Assembly (NCBI GenBank): GCA_030765065.1
Contig: CM060979.1
Span: 109,356,350-109,420,349 of the forward strand
Direction of reading: 5' to 3'
DNA length: 64,000 bases
DNA from: Deroplatys truncata
Taxonomy: Eukaryota > Arthropoda > Insecta > Mantodea > Mantidae
The notes beneath the pieces are model-generated. The model worked only from the letters and a program-made list of their open reading frames with translations, was not told the DNA's origin and did not search any database. Positions within the stretch are counted from its first letter, which is position 1, and each line of letters starts with the position of its first letter. Shown here in pieces: positions 1 to 12,218 of this stretch. Both the position numbers and the translations under genes were made by a program.

Positions 1-885
1 CTCATAATTAGGGATTAGTTGGTTATGGATTGCCGGAATGCATTTCCCCTTGAAGGCGTGCAAAAATTTATCCTGTGTCAAAAATCTCCCAACTTTATAA
101 CATTCTTGGCATCTTTTGACAAATCCATTAAAACAATTCCTTAACTGGAGTCACATTGTCTAACGCTGCCCTTTCAGGACGAGTGTCTACGTCATCAAAC
201 CTGAGAGCAGGATACGTAAGTAAAATTGCTTGATGGATATGCCAGCTCTGCAACATTCTGGGACGTGCCATCTTCCATCCACAGTTCTTCAAGATTGGCG
301 TGAGCTTCTTCTTGACACCCGCCATATACCTTGACTAAGCAGGGCATACATTTCAGTCACATTCGTATCCTTATAATCTCTTTCGCGGGAATAATTGTGT
401 CCCAGTTTAGCAAGTTTCATATTGGTAAAAGCAACAAGTTCCGCAACCACATTATCAGAAGAAAACATGTTCCATGCTTCTAAGGATGTTTTAGCATTTT
501 TGGCAGGAGGCTTAACATCAGGAATATTTATAACAATATTGGCTTTGTTTCTTCTGCCTCTTAGGTCTTTGGGATGAACTGTCCACTTTGTACTCTTATC
601 TTCTCCCACATACGATGGACCATTTACCATGGATAGATCAGTGACATCATGTCTGGAAGCTTTTATCTCGGCGACAACGTCATTGTCGGACTGTTCCGAC
701 TCAGAAAACTGCTCCTGTTGCTCAGAGTCAGCGTCAGTGTCAGATACCTCGTCTAAAGACAGTTGTCTTTCCTCAGACTCTATTGGATCTGCTCTACCTG
801 GAGTCCACGGCACATTATAATCACTGACATTACCCTCCCGAGCTTTCTGAAGGGCCATTTTCACCATCCGTTGGCTTCTGCTCAT
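1..885 (-). mobile_element. piggyBac-type transposase remnant, 5' part
   Basis: Minus-strand coding remnant of a piggyBac (PGBD-like) cut-and-paste transposase, entering from the left edge, so the 3' half is outside the window. From the ATG at 885-883 the protein opens with a basic then acidic tail (TDADSEQQEQFSESEQ), as in PGBD proteins. The family core follows: KTSLEAWNMFSSDNVVAE, TNMKLAKLGHNYS, then LRFDDVDTRPERA in another frame (128-325), then VGRFLTQDKFLHAFKG in a third (about 15-125). The Asp of QDK sits where the first catalytic Asp of the family is expected (DEML/DEQL). At least two frame changes, near 310 and near 140, break it, so it is a pseudogene here. No terminal repeat or TTAA duplication was found on the right side. 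A domesticated PGBD gene that later decayed is an alternative. Confidence 0.85.
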
Positions 886-892
886 ATTAGCA

Positions 893-1169
893 CTGTAAAA
901 AAAAACAAATATGTCACAACCAAACACATTAAACCCAGTAACATTTACGTTACGGTACATAAACCACTGTTGTCAAAGCAAATTACAAGTTAGGAAAGCA
1001 TTTACAATAGATAAACCATTGTTGTCGAAGCAAATTACAAGTAATAACGCAATTGGCATCAGTAACAGTAAATATAACAATTATTAACAATGTAGTACTC
1101 CAATATTATTACAATAATGAATACAAATGCACACTATGCAATTTAGCGCACAAAGATCATAATTCTCAC
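893..1169 (-). other. putative 5'-UTR intron of the piggyBac gene
   Basis: Seen on the minus strand: a good donor (CAAG/GTGAGA, exon ending at 1170) and a strong acceptor (a run of T then ACAG, ending at 893), 8 nt before the transposase ATG. The 277-nt interval has no coding signal. The inference is that the transposase was expressed from a spliced leader; an intron just upstream of the start is common in animal genes. The pairing could be chance. Confidence 0.4.
959..1053. repeat. 52-bp tandem duplication
   Basis: The unit beginning ATAAACCACTGTTGTC at 959 recurs at 1011 as ATAAACCATTGTTGTC, and both continue into CAAATTACAAGT. It lies inside the putative intron. Confidence 0.8.
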
Positions 1170-1499
1170 CTTGTTTAAATGACATACAGATAAGAAGCAC
1201 AATGGGCAAAATGCTCGCCTAATACACACTGCACACACAAAAATGTTCGTACTCTGCTACAGACTTCGTTAGACTGAAATCCTGAGAGGGCAGAGAAGAC
1301 TTAAAAAATAATTTACGTAGCGGCACTAAAGTCGTTTCCTCTACGCTAAGAGCGCCATTTTTAATATCATGGTGAGCGAAACGCTCATAGGTGCAACCAA
1401 GCCGGGTTATATGAATAGTGTAAAGTATATTGAACATTTGTAGATTAGTCATTTGTAGACTTTTTTCTAAATCCTGAAACCTTATTAATACCACCTAGT

Positions 1500-1966
1500 G
1501 TTTTCTTTGTTTTTTTTTGGGGGGGGGGAGGTACAACAGAACTTTTGATATAGGTGTCCACGGAGGGGGACACCTCAGCACCGGAGATCGATTATGCCTA
1601 TCACCTCCCAGGAGAAAGGGATGATGTGAAGAAATCACACAGGAGGCTACCTGGTGGGGCTCATCGGTGGCAGACCTGTAAAGTCCCGCAACGACGTCAA
1701 GGAAGAACCCTATGCAAAGCGTACAGCCATCGCCCAACCGCAACCCGCCGAACACGTCACCTAGTCCTACAATTCTGAAACAGATCACAATGAAGGGAAT
1801 TACGGGTACAAGAAATGAGAGGCAGGAAAGTCGTGGTAGAAGAGGAGTCACCCCATCGTTGCCTACCACCTTGAGGAAACTACAAAAAAAAACCATAGGT
1901 TAGAGTAAGCGGGCGCCGGGGATCGAAACAGAGAGAGTCGCGCACGTTATCGCGGCGCCATCTCGC
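1500..1966 (-). mobile_element. tRNA-headed SINE, family S1, copy 1
   Basis: Minus-strand SINE. The head near 1925-1966 has a B-box-like TTTCGATCCCC and an A-box region rich in GCGATAACG. The body shares long stretches with the copy at 60537-61087, for example CTTTCCTGCCTCTCAT followed by TGTACCCGTAAT here against CTTCCTGCTTCTCATTCCC followed by TGTACCCGTCAT there. The low-coordinate end is a T- and G-rich run. It is diverged from the other copy, so fairly old. All short reading frames here are shadows of the SINE. Confidence 0.75.
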
Positions 1967-4900
1967 TGGATTTCGACGACAGTAATTTAACACTGCACAA
2001 AATAATTTGTTTCCGCGGGAGAAAACCAGATATGACATGCGGATATTAGTCTAGCGGAAACACCCGGAAGAAAAGAATCCCTCGCATGAGAGTCATGAAG
2101 AAATACAGAGAAGAAGCTTGCACCATCATTTTCATGATTAAAACTTATGTCCATTTCAGCCCCGTCGGCTTAGAGTAATGATTCTATGGTGGGACTTTTA
2201 GTTCCGGTGTCCAAAGGGCATAGGCTGATTGTGCTACATACAGGAGGTGAAGATGGTTTCGTTGAAAACACACATTTACGCTTCAGAACTCATCAGAAAA
2301 TGCGATTACTATAATGATATTAATTATACAAACTATTAAAAGTGGATAAGAGAACTGCTTATTCCTAACCTTCCTTCTTTTAGTATCCTTGTAGTATACA
2401 ATGCACCATACCATAATGTAAAGCTTAATCCTTCTTCAAATTCCAATCGCGTAAACCTGAAATAATATCCTGACTTACTTAATCATTTGCCCGAACAACA
2501 GCTTCAAGAAATTTGCAACCTAAATAGTTTAATAAAACTAAAGCTAAACAAATTGATAAAAAAGTTTAAATCCGAATCCACCACATACAAAATTGATGCA
2601 ATATAAGCGAAGAAAAACGCAATCATACTGTCACCCATAAACTAATATGGGGTGTAGAGGGAAACTAGGTATGCAGAACACAATGTTACTTTTCGCATGG
2701 AGGATGTTATAAAATTACTAGATAAAAAATTGCATCAATTACGAAAGAATATTAGAAACGCTGCAAAGAAAAGGGGTAAATATGACAGAAAAATAGCATT
2801 TTGAAGAGGTACAGCTCTTAGATGAATGTATTACTCATTTAGGCGGAGACAGTGCCTGCGAAGAAACCAGTGAAACAAGTACAAAAAGTGATAACAAGGA
2901 ACCGTAGGCTAGAACAGCGTTTTTGCAAGTGTTAGAAGTTAGATAATCACAGTTAAGTATAACATTTATTGCACAACTATACCGTTCTCATATTTCTTGC
3001 TTGCAATTGTTTCATTCATGGAGTTGAGATGTCACCCCCACCACCAATTTCCTAGAATTGTCTTGTGCGGATGATACAAGGTCATTCGCCAGCACTATCC
3101 TAGTTTTATTACAATAGGAATGTGACGAACAGTTATTTTCGGGTAAGGTTATAATGTTGCAGTTAACGGTTACCAGTAACGATAACATGTAACTACGTTT
3201 TAATATCACGATGTCGACACAGACTTGTTATTTGATGCAGTTTTAAAAGAAGTTTCTCTAGCTGTGTCAGCACCTCGATATTAAGGCGGTTTATAATCGC
3301 AAAATGCATTCGTACTTGCTTCGACATTCCTGCATATATACACAAACACCAAGATGTATATCTCTGTGTTGCCTTCTTTCTATTGGCTGAGCTATTCTTG
3401 CCGTAAGTGCTGCTCTCTTAGCACGTGAACAACCGTGTGCAAATTAAAAAAATCATTACATTCATGCAAATCGAGCTCAGAAGCATGCAGTGTAGAATAT
3501 CAACAAAGAAAATTCAATTATGATGTGTTTGGTAATGAGGCAGCCCTTTCAACCTCGAGGTTTGATAGGGGTAGTACTGATTTAACCCTGTCGTATATCT
3601 GTCGGCCTTTCATTGCTCTTTGCCAAGCAAGGTTAGTACCGTAAATATCCATAACAAACCAGGGCCAGCTCAGGTTGGGAGGGGGCGGAGGTTGAGTCAT
3701 ATCACCGCCCAGGGCAGCGGGTTTTAAGGGTGTCAACATCTTAAAACATGAACAAGATATTTGAAAATACGATGAGTTTCAAATCATGCTTAAATTCTAG
3801 CGACCTTTTGGAACCTTTTTGTTATGTTTATGTTATGAAGCACCACGAGTTGGTCATCTTGGATATGACCCATATTGATGATTATTATCTATGGTAATGA
3901 CACGAGTGGTTTCCAAATCATCGATAAATTCACGAATGATGAAGCGACGAAAGAATTTAATTAATGGATTTGTAAATCATGAGTGTCATTTGCTAAGACT
4001 ATTTTCTGAATAAAATGAAGTGATTTACCCAAACATCATGATTATTATAATAAAATCATAAGGTATGTATATTTATTTGCAATATAATTGGCGTTGTTTT
4101 CGAAAACAGGTTAGAATCGTATGGTCACGTTTTGTTTGATCAATGCAACTTGATCATATAGGTATTATTTTCTGCCATCTAGCGTGCGGAACTTGCAGTA
4201 GGAATTCGCTATTCTTTTATCTGTGATTGTAAGAATGCTCCTAATAGAGAAAATATGAGACAAATAACACTTATATTATCAACGTTATAGATTATGACTT
4301 TTTTACAGAAAAAGGCTGATAAATATTAACTTGTTTCAATTCATTGGTTTATTATGAACATTATTTAAAAATACAATTATCTTGTTAATTTTTTAGTGTA
4401 TTCCTCGTAATCTTTTTCGTTTGCTTACCTCATATTGAAGCTATAAAAACAATGTGGAATGTTACAGCTAAAATGCTACAAGAAATATTTTTTAAGAAAT
4501 AGCATATAAAGTTCAATCCATTTAAGAGGAGAAGTTTCAGCAGGTGAGAGATGCAAGGAACGCTGAAAGACAACTGCTCCAAAACTGACCGGAAAAAAGA
4601 AAGTTTAGTGCAGTGGTTTCAAAGTCCGAAAAATATGAATGAAATAAGGGCCACTTTATGTGATTAGAATACCCCTGAGAGGTTACAAATGAAGTTCTTC
4701 CCTATCGCTGCGCTAGAATTGACATACCTAATTAATAATCTCGTATATATCTCGTTTCTGTCATTTTTATGTTTAAACGCAGCGGCATTGATTGCTGGTT
4801 GCTGAGTCACTGCAAAATAATACTCCAACCTTTTCAGAGCATTAAAAAGGATGAGCCCAAAGGAGGAGGTGATAAAGATATTTCGATAAATATTTAGTTG

Positions 4901-5078
4901 AAGATGGCCGTGATTGATTCAAAAACAACATTCCTTTAAACGTGATTGGCCATTATCTCCCATTTGCGGCATGAGTGAAATAGTCTTCAAAAACATCTCG
5001 TGCGCGGACGGTGTTCAGCAATAAGCATTACATTTATAAACAGGACTGTTTCAAGCCACTATACATAGCTATATCCCC
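1967..5078. other. unassigned AT-rich DNA
   Basis: I see no recognisable gene or element. One lysine-rich plus-strand scrap at about 2697-2907 (MEDVIKLLDKKLHQLRKN, then in another frame LDECITHLGGDSACEETSE) looks like an eroded coding fragment, perhaps a transposon tail, but I cannot name it. Confidence 0.5.
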
Positions 5079-5079
5079 T

Positions 5080-5690
5080 TCTCCTTCAGCTGCCTTAGTG
5101 CGGGCGCTGCGGACCCTGAACACTCGTGGTACTTATAACGTTATTACTAGAAGTACGCCGGGCCGAACATTTGAGCTCCTCCCGATAGGGAGTTGTTCGG
5201 ATTGGGTTGGGCTCGGCGGGGCAGGGTTCCCGATAGCCATGGGAGATTGGGTACGCCTGGCTGGTTTTCCACCCAGGCGGGGTTGTGAGACGCCTAGATG
5301 ATCTCCGGCACCAACCATGAATGAGAGCTGGTAGACGGTAACTAGATATACTGTCGGCCCAACCGAGATTCTTCGGTAGTGTTCCCTGTTAGGGTTTTCC
5401 CTAATGGTAGACGCGCGTAAGTGGCGTATATATTTCCGTCCCTGTGTGGCAGGGGATGAGGGGGGATGGTTTCCTTGCCCCGTCTCGTCCACGCAGGGAG
5501 GAAGGCGGAATATAAAATAGGTGCTGCCCTAATGGAAAACCCGCGAGCTTGACTCCCAGGGCCCGAGGGTGCGGACTGAGTTGTCAGTCCCAGTCACGTA
5601 GTTCTTTATGTAATAGCTCTCTCGTAGGAGCTATACCCTATATCCTGTATCCTATAATAAAGGTTATCAATGTAGTGTCTTGAGTTTATT
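5080..5690 (+). repeat. unclassified GC-rich repeat, family B
   Basis: A GC-rich segment in AT-rich surroundings. Its first ~300 bp match the minus strand of 19170-19475: shared CTCGTGGTACTT, GGGCCGAACA, GTTCGGATTGGGTTG, CCATGGGA and ATTGGGTAC. It is therefore a dispersed element. One frame reads SDWVGLGGAGFPIAMGDWV, but the second copy does not keep the same frame, so coding is doubtful. The right part (5540-5690) has a tail-like run ending in AATAAAGG. It may be a LINE 5' or 3' leader or a non-autonomous retroposon. Confidence 0.6.
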
Positions 5691-5699
5691 TGTTGATTA

Positions 5700-6229
5700 G
5701 CCATGCAAATGTATACGTTATATGACACACAGGACTGACATTGCGGTTAAAAATTAGGTTATGTGAGGAGGCGGCACTTGGAATTATTGCACAGGGCGCA
5801 TCTTGCAATCATCACAAATCTCCTGGAGTCGCCCTATAACAAATCTAAAAGAGCGGAAACATATACCTCCACACGTGCCTTTTGAATTCGAAACTTCGAG
5901 AAACTTCCGTTTTTTTAAGCAATTTTAGAGGCTATGCTTGTGAAATTGTGTAACTTTGGATCCCGAATCGTTACTTCCAAACTTCCGTTGTTTGAGCTTA
6001 GGGGTCCACGCATATTTTGCTACTAAAGAGCATTATTTATTTATACACATTTGCCCGCGATGTATAAAAACTCGTAATCTATAATCATACGTGAATAACC
6101 ATCCCAATACAATGCACACAGTTTTCTGTCTGAGTGCTGACTGATCTATCATCTGTGAGCGATAAGGGTAGCGTTGTAGTAAAGAAATATGTATTTGCAA
6201 TTCCAAGCGGGGATAACTCAAAGTTGTAA
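5700..6229. other. no feature seen
   Basis: AT-rich sequence without a recognisable gene or repeat. Confidence 0.5.
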
Positions 6230-6500
6230 ATGAGTTGAGGTAACTATTCCCTATAAGCGATACACAAGTAGTGTATCATCCAGGCTCGGTAACCGTCTGG
6301 TTACTTTAGTAACCATTAACGCGATAGGTAGTTGTCGCCGATACTTTGGTAACTTATTAGGTAAATAGTTACTTTTTATTCGTTACTTTCATAACCGATA
6401 TCGGGTAACTAGTTACGTGCTTAGTATTCGTTATTTTGGTAACAGTTATTGGGTAACTAGTTGGGAACGTTACAATATAACCGTTGCGTTATTTTCTGCT
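6230..6500. repeat. GTAAC/GTTAC-rich irregular repeat
   Basis: GGTAAC and its complement GTTACC/GTTACT recur more than a dozen times, for example GGGTAACTAGTTACG and GTTACTTTCATAACCG, giving many short inverted repeats. There is no regular period. It looks like a degenerate minisatellite. Confidence 0.5.
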
Positions 6501-6651
6501 CGTCCCTATTATGAACTGACTTTTTGTTTACTCAAAAAGTCACTTTAGTATGGAATTAAAAATCGAAATTTACTTTGTCTTCACATGACATTCTTTGTGT
6601 TTATAAATGCCGTAAACATTGTGTGGCTGCACCATAAAAAATTACATAATA

Positions 6652-7495
6652 TACAGTATAATCTCAGTTATACGTTTTCAAAGGGAGACAGCCAAAATTG
6701 TGTATAAATGAGAAAATACGTTTTCTTATGTAACTGAAGCCGTTTTATAAGATTATTAGTAGCACTAAATTATATATGTTTTAATACCTTAAGGCTATAA
6801 ATGAAACAAAAACATAAAATACACTATTTAGAGTAGTAAATGCATTCCAGTACTATTGTTCGGATTCTTTAAAAAAATCATTCAGAGTAGTGGTGCTTTA
6901 AGCTGGTTTAAAAACCTCGTTTCCTTTGCTTCTTTGATCTTTCCACAGAATCATACACTATTCAATTATATGCACTAATTTCAGAAATAATGTCATCATT
7001 AATTAGACTTTGGGAGTTATAAATCGTTGTGTAATTTCTAGCTTGAATTGTCTTATGCACACTTGAACCACTGTAATTATTTAGGCTTAATTCTTCATCA
7101 CTGTCATCATCAATATCATCAGATACAACCTGTGGAAAGATTGACTTTGCCCAACTGAATTAACATGTGCGGAGCAATGATGCGTTCCGAAAATATGGAT
7201 GCTTCACCCAACATGACTGCTGTTTTATGCTGCGGCAACAATAATACTTACGCCATACAGAAATCATGCATAATAATATATCTTAACATAGAATAAGCAT
7301 AACGTATAAAATAGTAAGTAAATTATTATATTTCATCCATGGAAACCCCCAAAAATGTGATGTATTACTTGGGTATAAACTAAAAATGTAGATATAATTA
7401 AACTAAATGTTAATCGTCGACGTTCTGTACCTAAAAGACTTATCGTATATCTAGAAAAATGTAGAAGTGTTTACCTTATAAGCGAGGTTCCACTC
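6652..7495 (-). mobile_element. internally deleted pogo/Tigger element
   Basis: The ends are related inverted repeats. The left reads CAGTATAATCTCAGTTATAC; the right, reversed, reads GAGTGGAACCTCGCTTATAA, the AACCTCG-TTATAA form typical of Tigger/Jerky termini. Inside, the minus strand encodes a transposase tail-like stretch: DDDSDEELSLNNYSGSSVHK, then IYNSQSLINDDIISEISAYN, then IVYDSVERSKKQRKRGF. The HTH and DDE domains are absent, so it is a short internally deleted derivative that could not move by itself. Family assignment rests on the termini and the acidic C-terminal composition. Confidence 0.5.
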
Positions 7496-7499
7496 TATT

Positions 7500-10005
7500 A
7501 CTTCTCTAAACGTCAAAAGAGGAATGTGATTCACAGAGATTGCAGATCGTACTCGGTTGTTAGCCTAACAAAGACAAAGACAACTCTTTCCGAGTTCTGT
7601 ATTCCTGCACTAAGGTTTAATACTTATAATACGTGATGTAATACTGAATCAATAAGCTAGAATTTTAGAAACACGCGCAAAATGAAGCATCTCCGTTAAC
7701 GTTATAAATACTGAGTAGATGACAGTTGCAGTTATGTGCTCTGGAATCATTTATTATGTAAGCGGTGAACATTGAAATTACTCCTGAAGCGAGCTGTAGG
7801 TTTTTTCAGGGATCAGCTGTGAAAAAAGTGAAAATGATTAACAATTGAAATGAGACTCGTTCTTAGAAAAGAAGCATTATATGGGAAGACATAGAAGAGT
7901 TCGGCGAAATGGAATGATTCAGTATCTGGTATGAAGTGTGTGAGATGGTTTCTCCATTAACGGCAAATGAGTTGAAAGTCAATTAAAATAGGGGATTTCA
8001 TTTCAAGCGGCGCCCATTCTTTCTCTCTGCTAATACAGCCATGAGAAAGAGAAAGCTAGTAGTAGCGACATTCACGTGGAAAAGAGCAGCACATCAACAA
8101 CAATCATATTCACAACATGCATAATTTTTCCTTCTATTTTACAACTAGTTGGCTGACGAATCTGTTTACCATGTTACTGTTCATTCCTGGCTTCATATTC
8201 TTATTCTGCATAATCAAACACTCATTCCGCTCAAAAACTACACCAACTACTATTCCCCTACAATTGGCAGACACGGACTCTTAAATTACTTCAGTTTCTT
8301 TTTATTTGAAATTTTTAATTACTTCCTTTTTATTTCTCCTTTTCAGTTTCTTTTTTATCTTTTAATCAGGCTATCCGTTGTGCGTTTATCAAATGCAAAT
8401 ATCTTTAAACCATTAAAGCATAACACATTATTAGCTCATTGTTCAAATATTTTGTGTGGCTACAACAGGAGCTACCAATTCTAGGCCGGCAGGCCAAGTA
8501 ATGGTCCTTCAAAACACTTTGAATGACCGCCGATAGCTCAAGATACGGTGAAAATCTATTTATCGTTACAAACTCCCCCTCCTTCGAAGCTGAAAAGAGT
8601 AACATGTATTTAATCATAAATCCATTTTGTATTTGATAATATGTGATTCATAATATTCCCCATTCTTGCAACTGAAACAATATAAATGCAAACTCACTCA
8701 GGAAATCGTGCTAAATTTAAAAAGCATTATGGGGTCACCCCTTTTACATTCACTACTTTGACTCAATTTTGGAAATATTTCCCTTCGGACAGTTTCCTAA
8801 AATCCTCGATCTTGCTTCAAGGCTTGTGTGCAGAATTGACTGCACCCACATTTGCGAGCAAAGCTTTTCTGGTTTGAATGTTATTAAGAATTAATGGCGT
8901 TTAAATATTGCAACTTGCTAATATGCTTGTTCTGTACACATAAATAATTACACCTAATATTGAGAAATGGATTGGCTGATCATCCACTTCTATCGTGTGT
9001 AAGTAGCGTGAGGCTGGCTGTCGGGTTGGTCGACCCAGGGCCATTCCAGCTGTAGCGCAATGGGATTGTTTAGAAATTGGTACATGAAAAGCAAGCTCAA
9101 AAGTCGCATTAACATTACAGATCTTCAGAATTCATTGGAATATTCTGATTATACAGTGTAATAAGGACTATTTATATTGTTTCAATGTGCTGTCCTTTTG
9201 ATAACTTTTGAAAATGTGTAAAATTATATGATGCTGCTTCAAAGTAAAAATGAATAGTAGCAATAACTGAATGATTATTAAGACACTATGGTTTATAAAA
9301 CGACTTATAGCTATAATTACCTGTATATTTTATTAATATTTATATTATAACACCTTAGTTTTCAGATTCAAAATAGTTACTTATAAAATTTAGTTAGATG
9401 GAACCTTCAAAAAAATTCTTATCAATTCACTGGCCCAAGGTCAAAACAGATTAGCCAACGCTGGCCTAGAGGTGTGTGCCTTGGGTGACATTTCTCCCTA
9501 TGACATAATATTTTGCTTCATATTATCCGAAATTTCATGTTTTTCCACCTCCAAACCACAAATCATATTGAACTTTTCCGTTCAGTTATTTTCGTACTCC
9601 AGCGCCAACATACGAATACATAATGATAAATCAACTTTGAGAATAACTTTTCATAAGTACTTTTCTTCAGCATCGCATTATTTTACATTCTTATATTAAT
9701 TTTAATAACACTTAATAATCACCTTAAAAATGTACTTAAAGAGATGTTTTTATTCATACTGCTACTAAACGTATGCAGTCCCGCAGAATGCTCAACAATA
9801 GTCGCAATAGTTGATACTTACTCCGACAACGGCGCCACTGTACAACAAGCTCCAAGATTGCCAACATGTATTACATCAACCCATATGAGATATGAAACAT
9901 GACTTCTTCCATGTCCAACATAATACACAGTACAATTTTTAACCAATATAAACCATTTCGATATAGTATTAAACAAAATGTATAAATAATTGCAGAAAAG
10001 TATTT
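7500..10005. other. unassigned AT-rich DNA
   Basis: No named element recognised. A plus-strand open frame at 8149-8484 is hydrophobic, AT-driven and opens on TTG. On the minus strand, a stretch around 9824-9920 reads HVSYLIWVDVIHVGNLGACC and ends at a donor-like GGAGTAAGTA; it might be an exon scrap of unknown origin. Confidence 0.4.
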
Positions 10006-10088
10006 TTACTTTCTCTACTACGTATAGTAAGTAGGTGAAGTAGTGCATTCCACCCAAAAATTCGATACCGAGGTTTCACCGGATATAA

Positions 10089-10945
10089 ATACTTGCTTTG
10101 TGTCGCAGTAATCTGTTCGTGTTATCTTTTTTTGCTGAGCGCCTGTTATTGTTTTACTATTTTGAATTTTGGGTTCTTTGTCCTCCGGCTAGCTATTATT
10201 ACTCAGTCGAGCAAATATCTCAGATCAGGGCGTGTAAACGGAAAGGATTTGTTACTAAAAGTTAACACTGATAAAAGAATTTGTTTTCACACTTTTATTG
10301 CCGTCACTTAATTAATAGTTCACATCTGTAATCTTTATACACGCCTGACTGAAACTGTTATATTTAGGAATATAATTACTGTCGTACGCTTACTTTACAT
10401 TTTGTAACTAACTTTACGACGCGAGAGATTCTGTAGAATTGCGTAATGTGTACCTCATGAATGCTTCCTTAGAACCGCCTGACGTGTAACTCGCGAGAGA
10501 GATTTCTTAGAACTACGCGACGTTTACCTCGTGAATGATTCTGTAGAACTGCGCGATACTTGCTTTTGGCCCAAGAATTTATACTCCCTCACCCCGATAT
10601 GCCTAAGCATTATAATAGAGCTGCTATTGGTTACTAAATAGCGCCAACATTAGCGTCTGTTTTATAAGCCAATCAAAATTACTAAAACATATGCTCTAGG
10701 GAAGATATTCCCTCCATTTCTAAAGAAAGGCGCGCTACCCTGACGTCATTTGTTTGTTTCTTCTAATTGATAAAAAAACTCACCCCATCGCTTCATTGTT
10801 ACCCACTCCTATTGTCAGTTTCAGTGTGGCCGTGTAAATTTATTTCCTAACAATGCTTATAGCTAACAAACATCTAAAATCATTGTCATACAATAATGTT
10901 AATTTACACTACTATCACTCTGGCATTCACAGTGTTGTGATATAA
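10089..10945. mobile_element. unclassified ~0.86-kb insertion in family F
   Basis: Defined by splitting the F copy. The flanks look like a target duplication, GATATAAATACTTGC before and GATATAAGATACTGC after. It contains a 38-bp minisatellite. There is no open frame of note and no clear terminal inverted repeat. A solo LTR or a non-autonomous DNA element is possible. Confidence 0.5.
10425..10562. repeat. 36-38 bp minisatellite, ~3.7 units
   Basis: Units start at 10425, 10463, 10501 and 10537. Each has the pattern GATTCTGTAGAACTGCGCGA, then CGTGTACCTCGTGAAT. The units differ by several bases. Confidence 0.75.
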
Positions 10946-11989
10946 GATACTGCCTGTTTTGAAGTACCCTAAATCCAAAAAAAAGCATTTTTGAAAAAGG
11001 TCCTGTGTATGTCTATGTGTCTTGGATGTGTGTCTGCGTGTCTATGAACAGCATAACTCAAAAACGAAAAGTCGGATAAACATCAAAGATGCGACACGAA
11101 GATTTTCAAAAAAATTACCCACCCCATACTTCTCTTTACATGGAACATTTTTCGAAAATGTTTATTTTCTCAAAAAATGGCTCTAACGATATTTATTAAA
11201 ATATCATGCGTTTAAGACATTTTCATGACAAATGAAAGGTATATCTTGCATTTTCTGGGAGTGTCTCCAAAAGTCCTCTTCATTCTGAATGGCATTTGCA
11301 TAACTGGTAAACCGTAAGAGACAGATAATTTTTTTTTACACAAAAGATGTAGAATACATTAAAATACACAAAAATGCATAGTTTATACATGGTTTTTCTG
11401 GAGTGAACCATTTCCGAGACATTCCTTTTATTTGTTGAATTTTCCAATACTTATACTCTTTTTCAAATGGGAATTGGTTATCCGTTATTGTTTTTTCTGT
11501 CCTGAACATGCAAAGAGAACTGAATCCTCCACATAGCAACCAGCTCTTAAAAGATTTGACTATCGCTTAAAGCCTACCATATTCTCCTTCCAACTACAAG
11601 AAAATTAGCAATAAGGTAGTCTCTGCAAATATTTATCTCGATTAACATGAAGCAGATGGAGAATAAACGTTTCTAATAATAGTTTGTACAGGAGTAGAGA
11701 AAGTCATCTGAGTGTAATGCATCAGATCTTTTTTTTTTTTTTTTCAGGATTCGTTTCAACATTCCGACCACAGCACTTTCTCGTGCTTAAAAAATTCGCT
11801 TTCCTACACAGTTATATAAATAGATATACTTGCAATATTCCGCTTACAATTAATTAACAATAAGCATCTTAAACTTTTTCCAAGTTTTATTTCAAATACT
11901 CATACTCCCTTTTCTTCTTTGATCTTATGTTTACTTGAAGAACTCGATTGTGCCATGATACAATTTTGCTGAGACGTCGAGTACTATTG

Positions 11990-12218
11990 TCATCCTCCTC
12001 GTCTAGGGGTACCATGCTAGCCTCTGGTTCCCGGAGTCGCGGGTTCGAACCCAACGAAGGGCGATGGATTTTTTCGGGCATAAGAATCCTTATTGTGGCT
12101 TCCTTCGGAGGGGAAGTAAAGCCGGTGATCTCATGTAGATTTACGACACGTAAAAGAACCTCAAGCCTGAAAGAGGGTTCTGAGCAAAATTTCTAGTCTT
12201 TCACGCGCAATATAGAAT
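11990..12218 (+). mobile_element. tRNA-headed SINE, family S2, copy 1
   Basis: The head carries an A-box-like TCGTCTAGGGGTACC and a B box GGTTCGAACCC. The body runs CTTCCTTCGGAGGGGAAGTA, then CGGTGATC, then GATTTACGACACGTAAAAG, ending CTTTCACGCGCAATATA. Nearly the same order of blocks is found at 48897-49132 and in pieces at 56368-56585. The 3' end is CAATATA, not a poly-A. Confidence 0.85.

Larger units (their letters stand above)
10008..11728 (-). mobile_element. family F copy 1, interrupted
   Basis: Reverse copy of the unclassified family F. It begins ACTTTCTCTACTACGTATAG at 10008, continues to CACCGG at about 10085, and resumes at about 10946 with CTAAATCCAAAAAAAAGC. The rest of the consensus follows (AGTCGGATAAACA, GGCTCTAACGA, TAACTGGTAAACCGTAAGAG), closing with AGTAGAGAAAGTCATCTGAG at 11692-11711. 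The two halves fit together without overlap, so 10089-10945 is an insertion. It has no coding capacity. Confidence 0.8.

Noticed and set aside
8149-8484. 111-residue plus-strand open frame, hydrophobic
   Set aside because: Opens on TTG, AT-driven Phe/Leu/Ile content, no motif or context.
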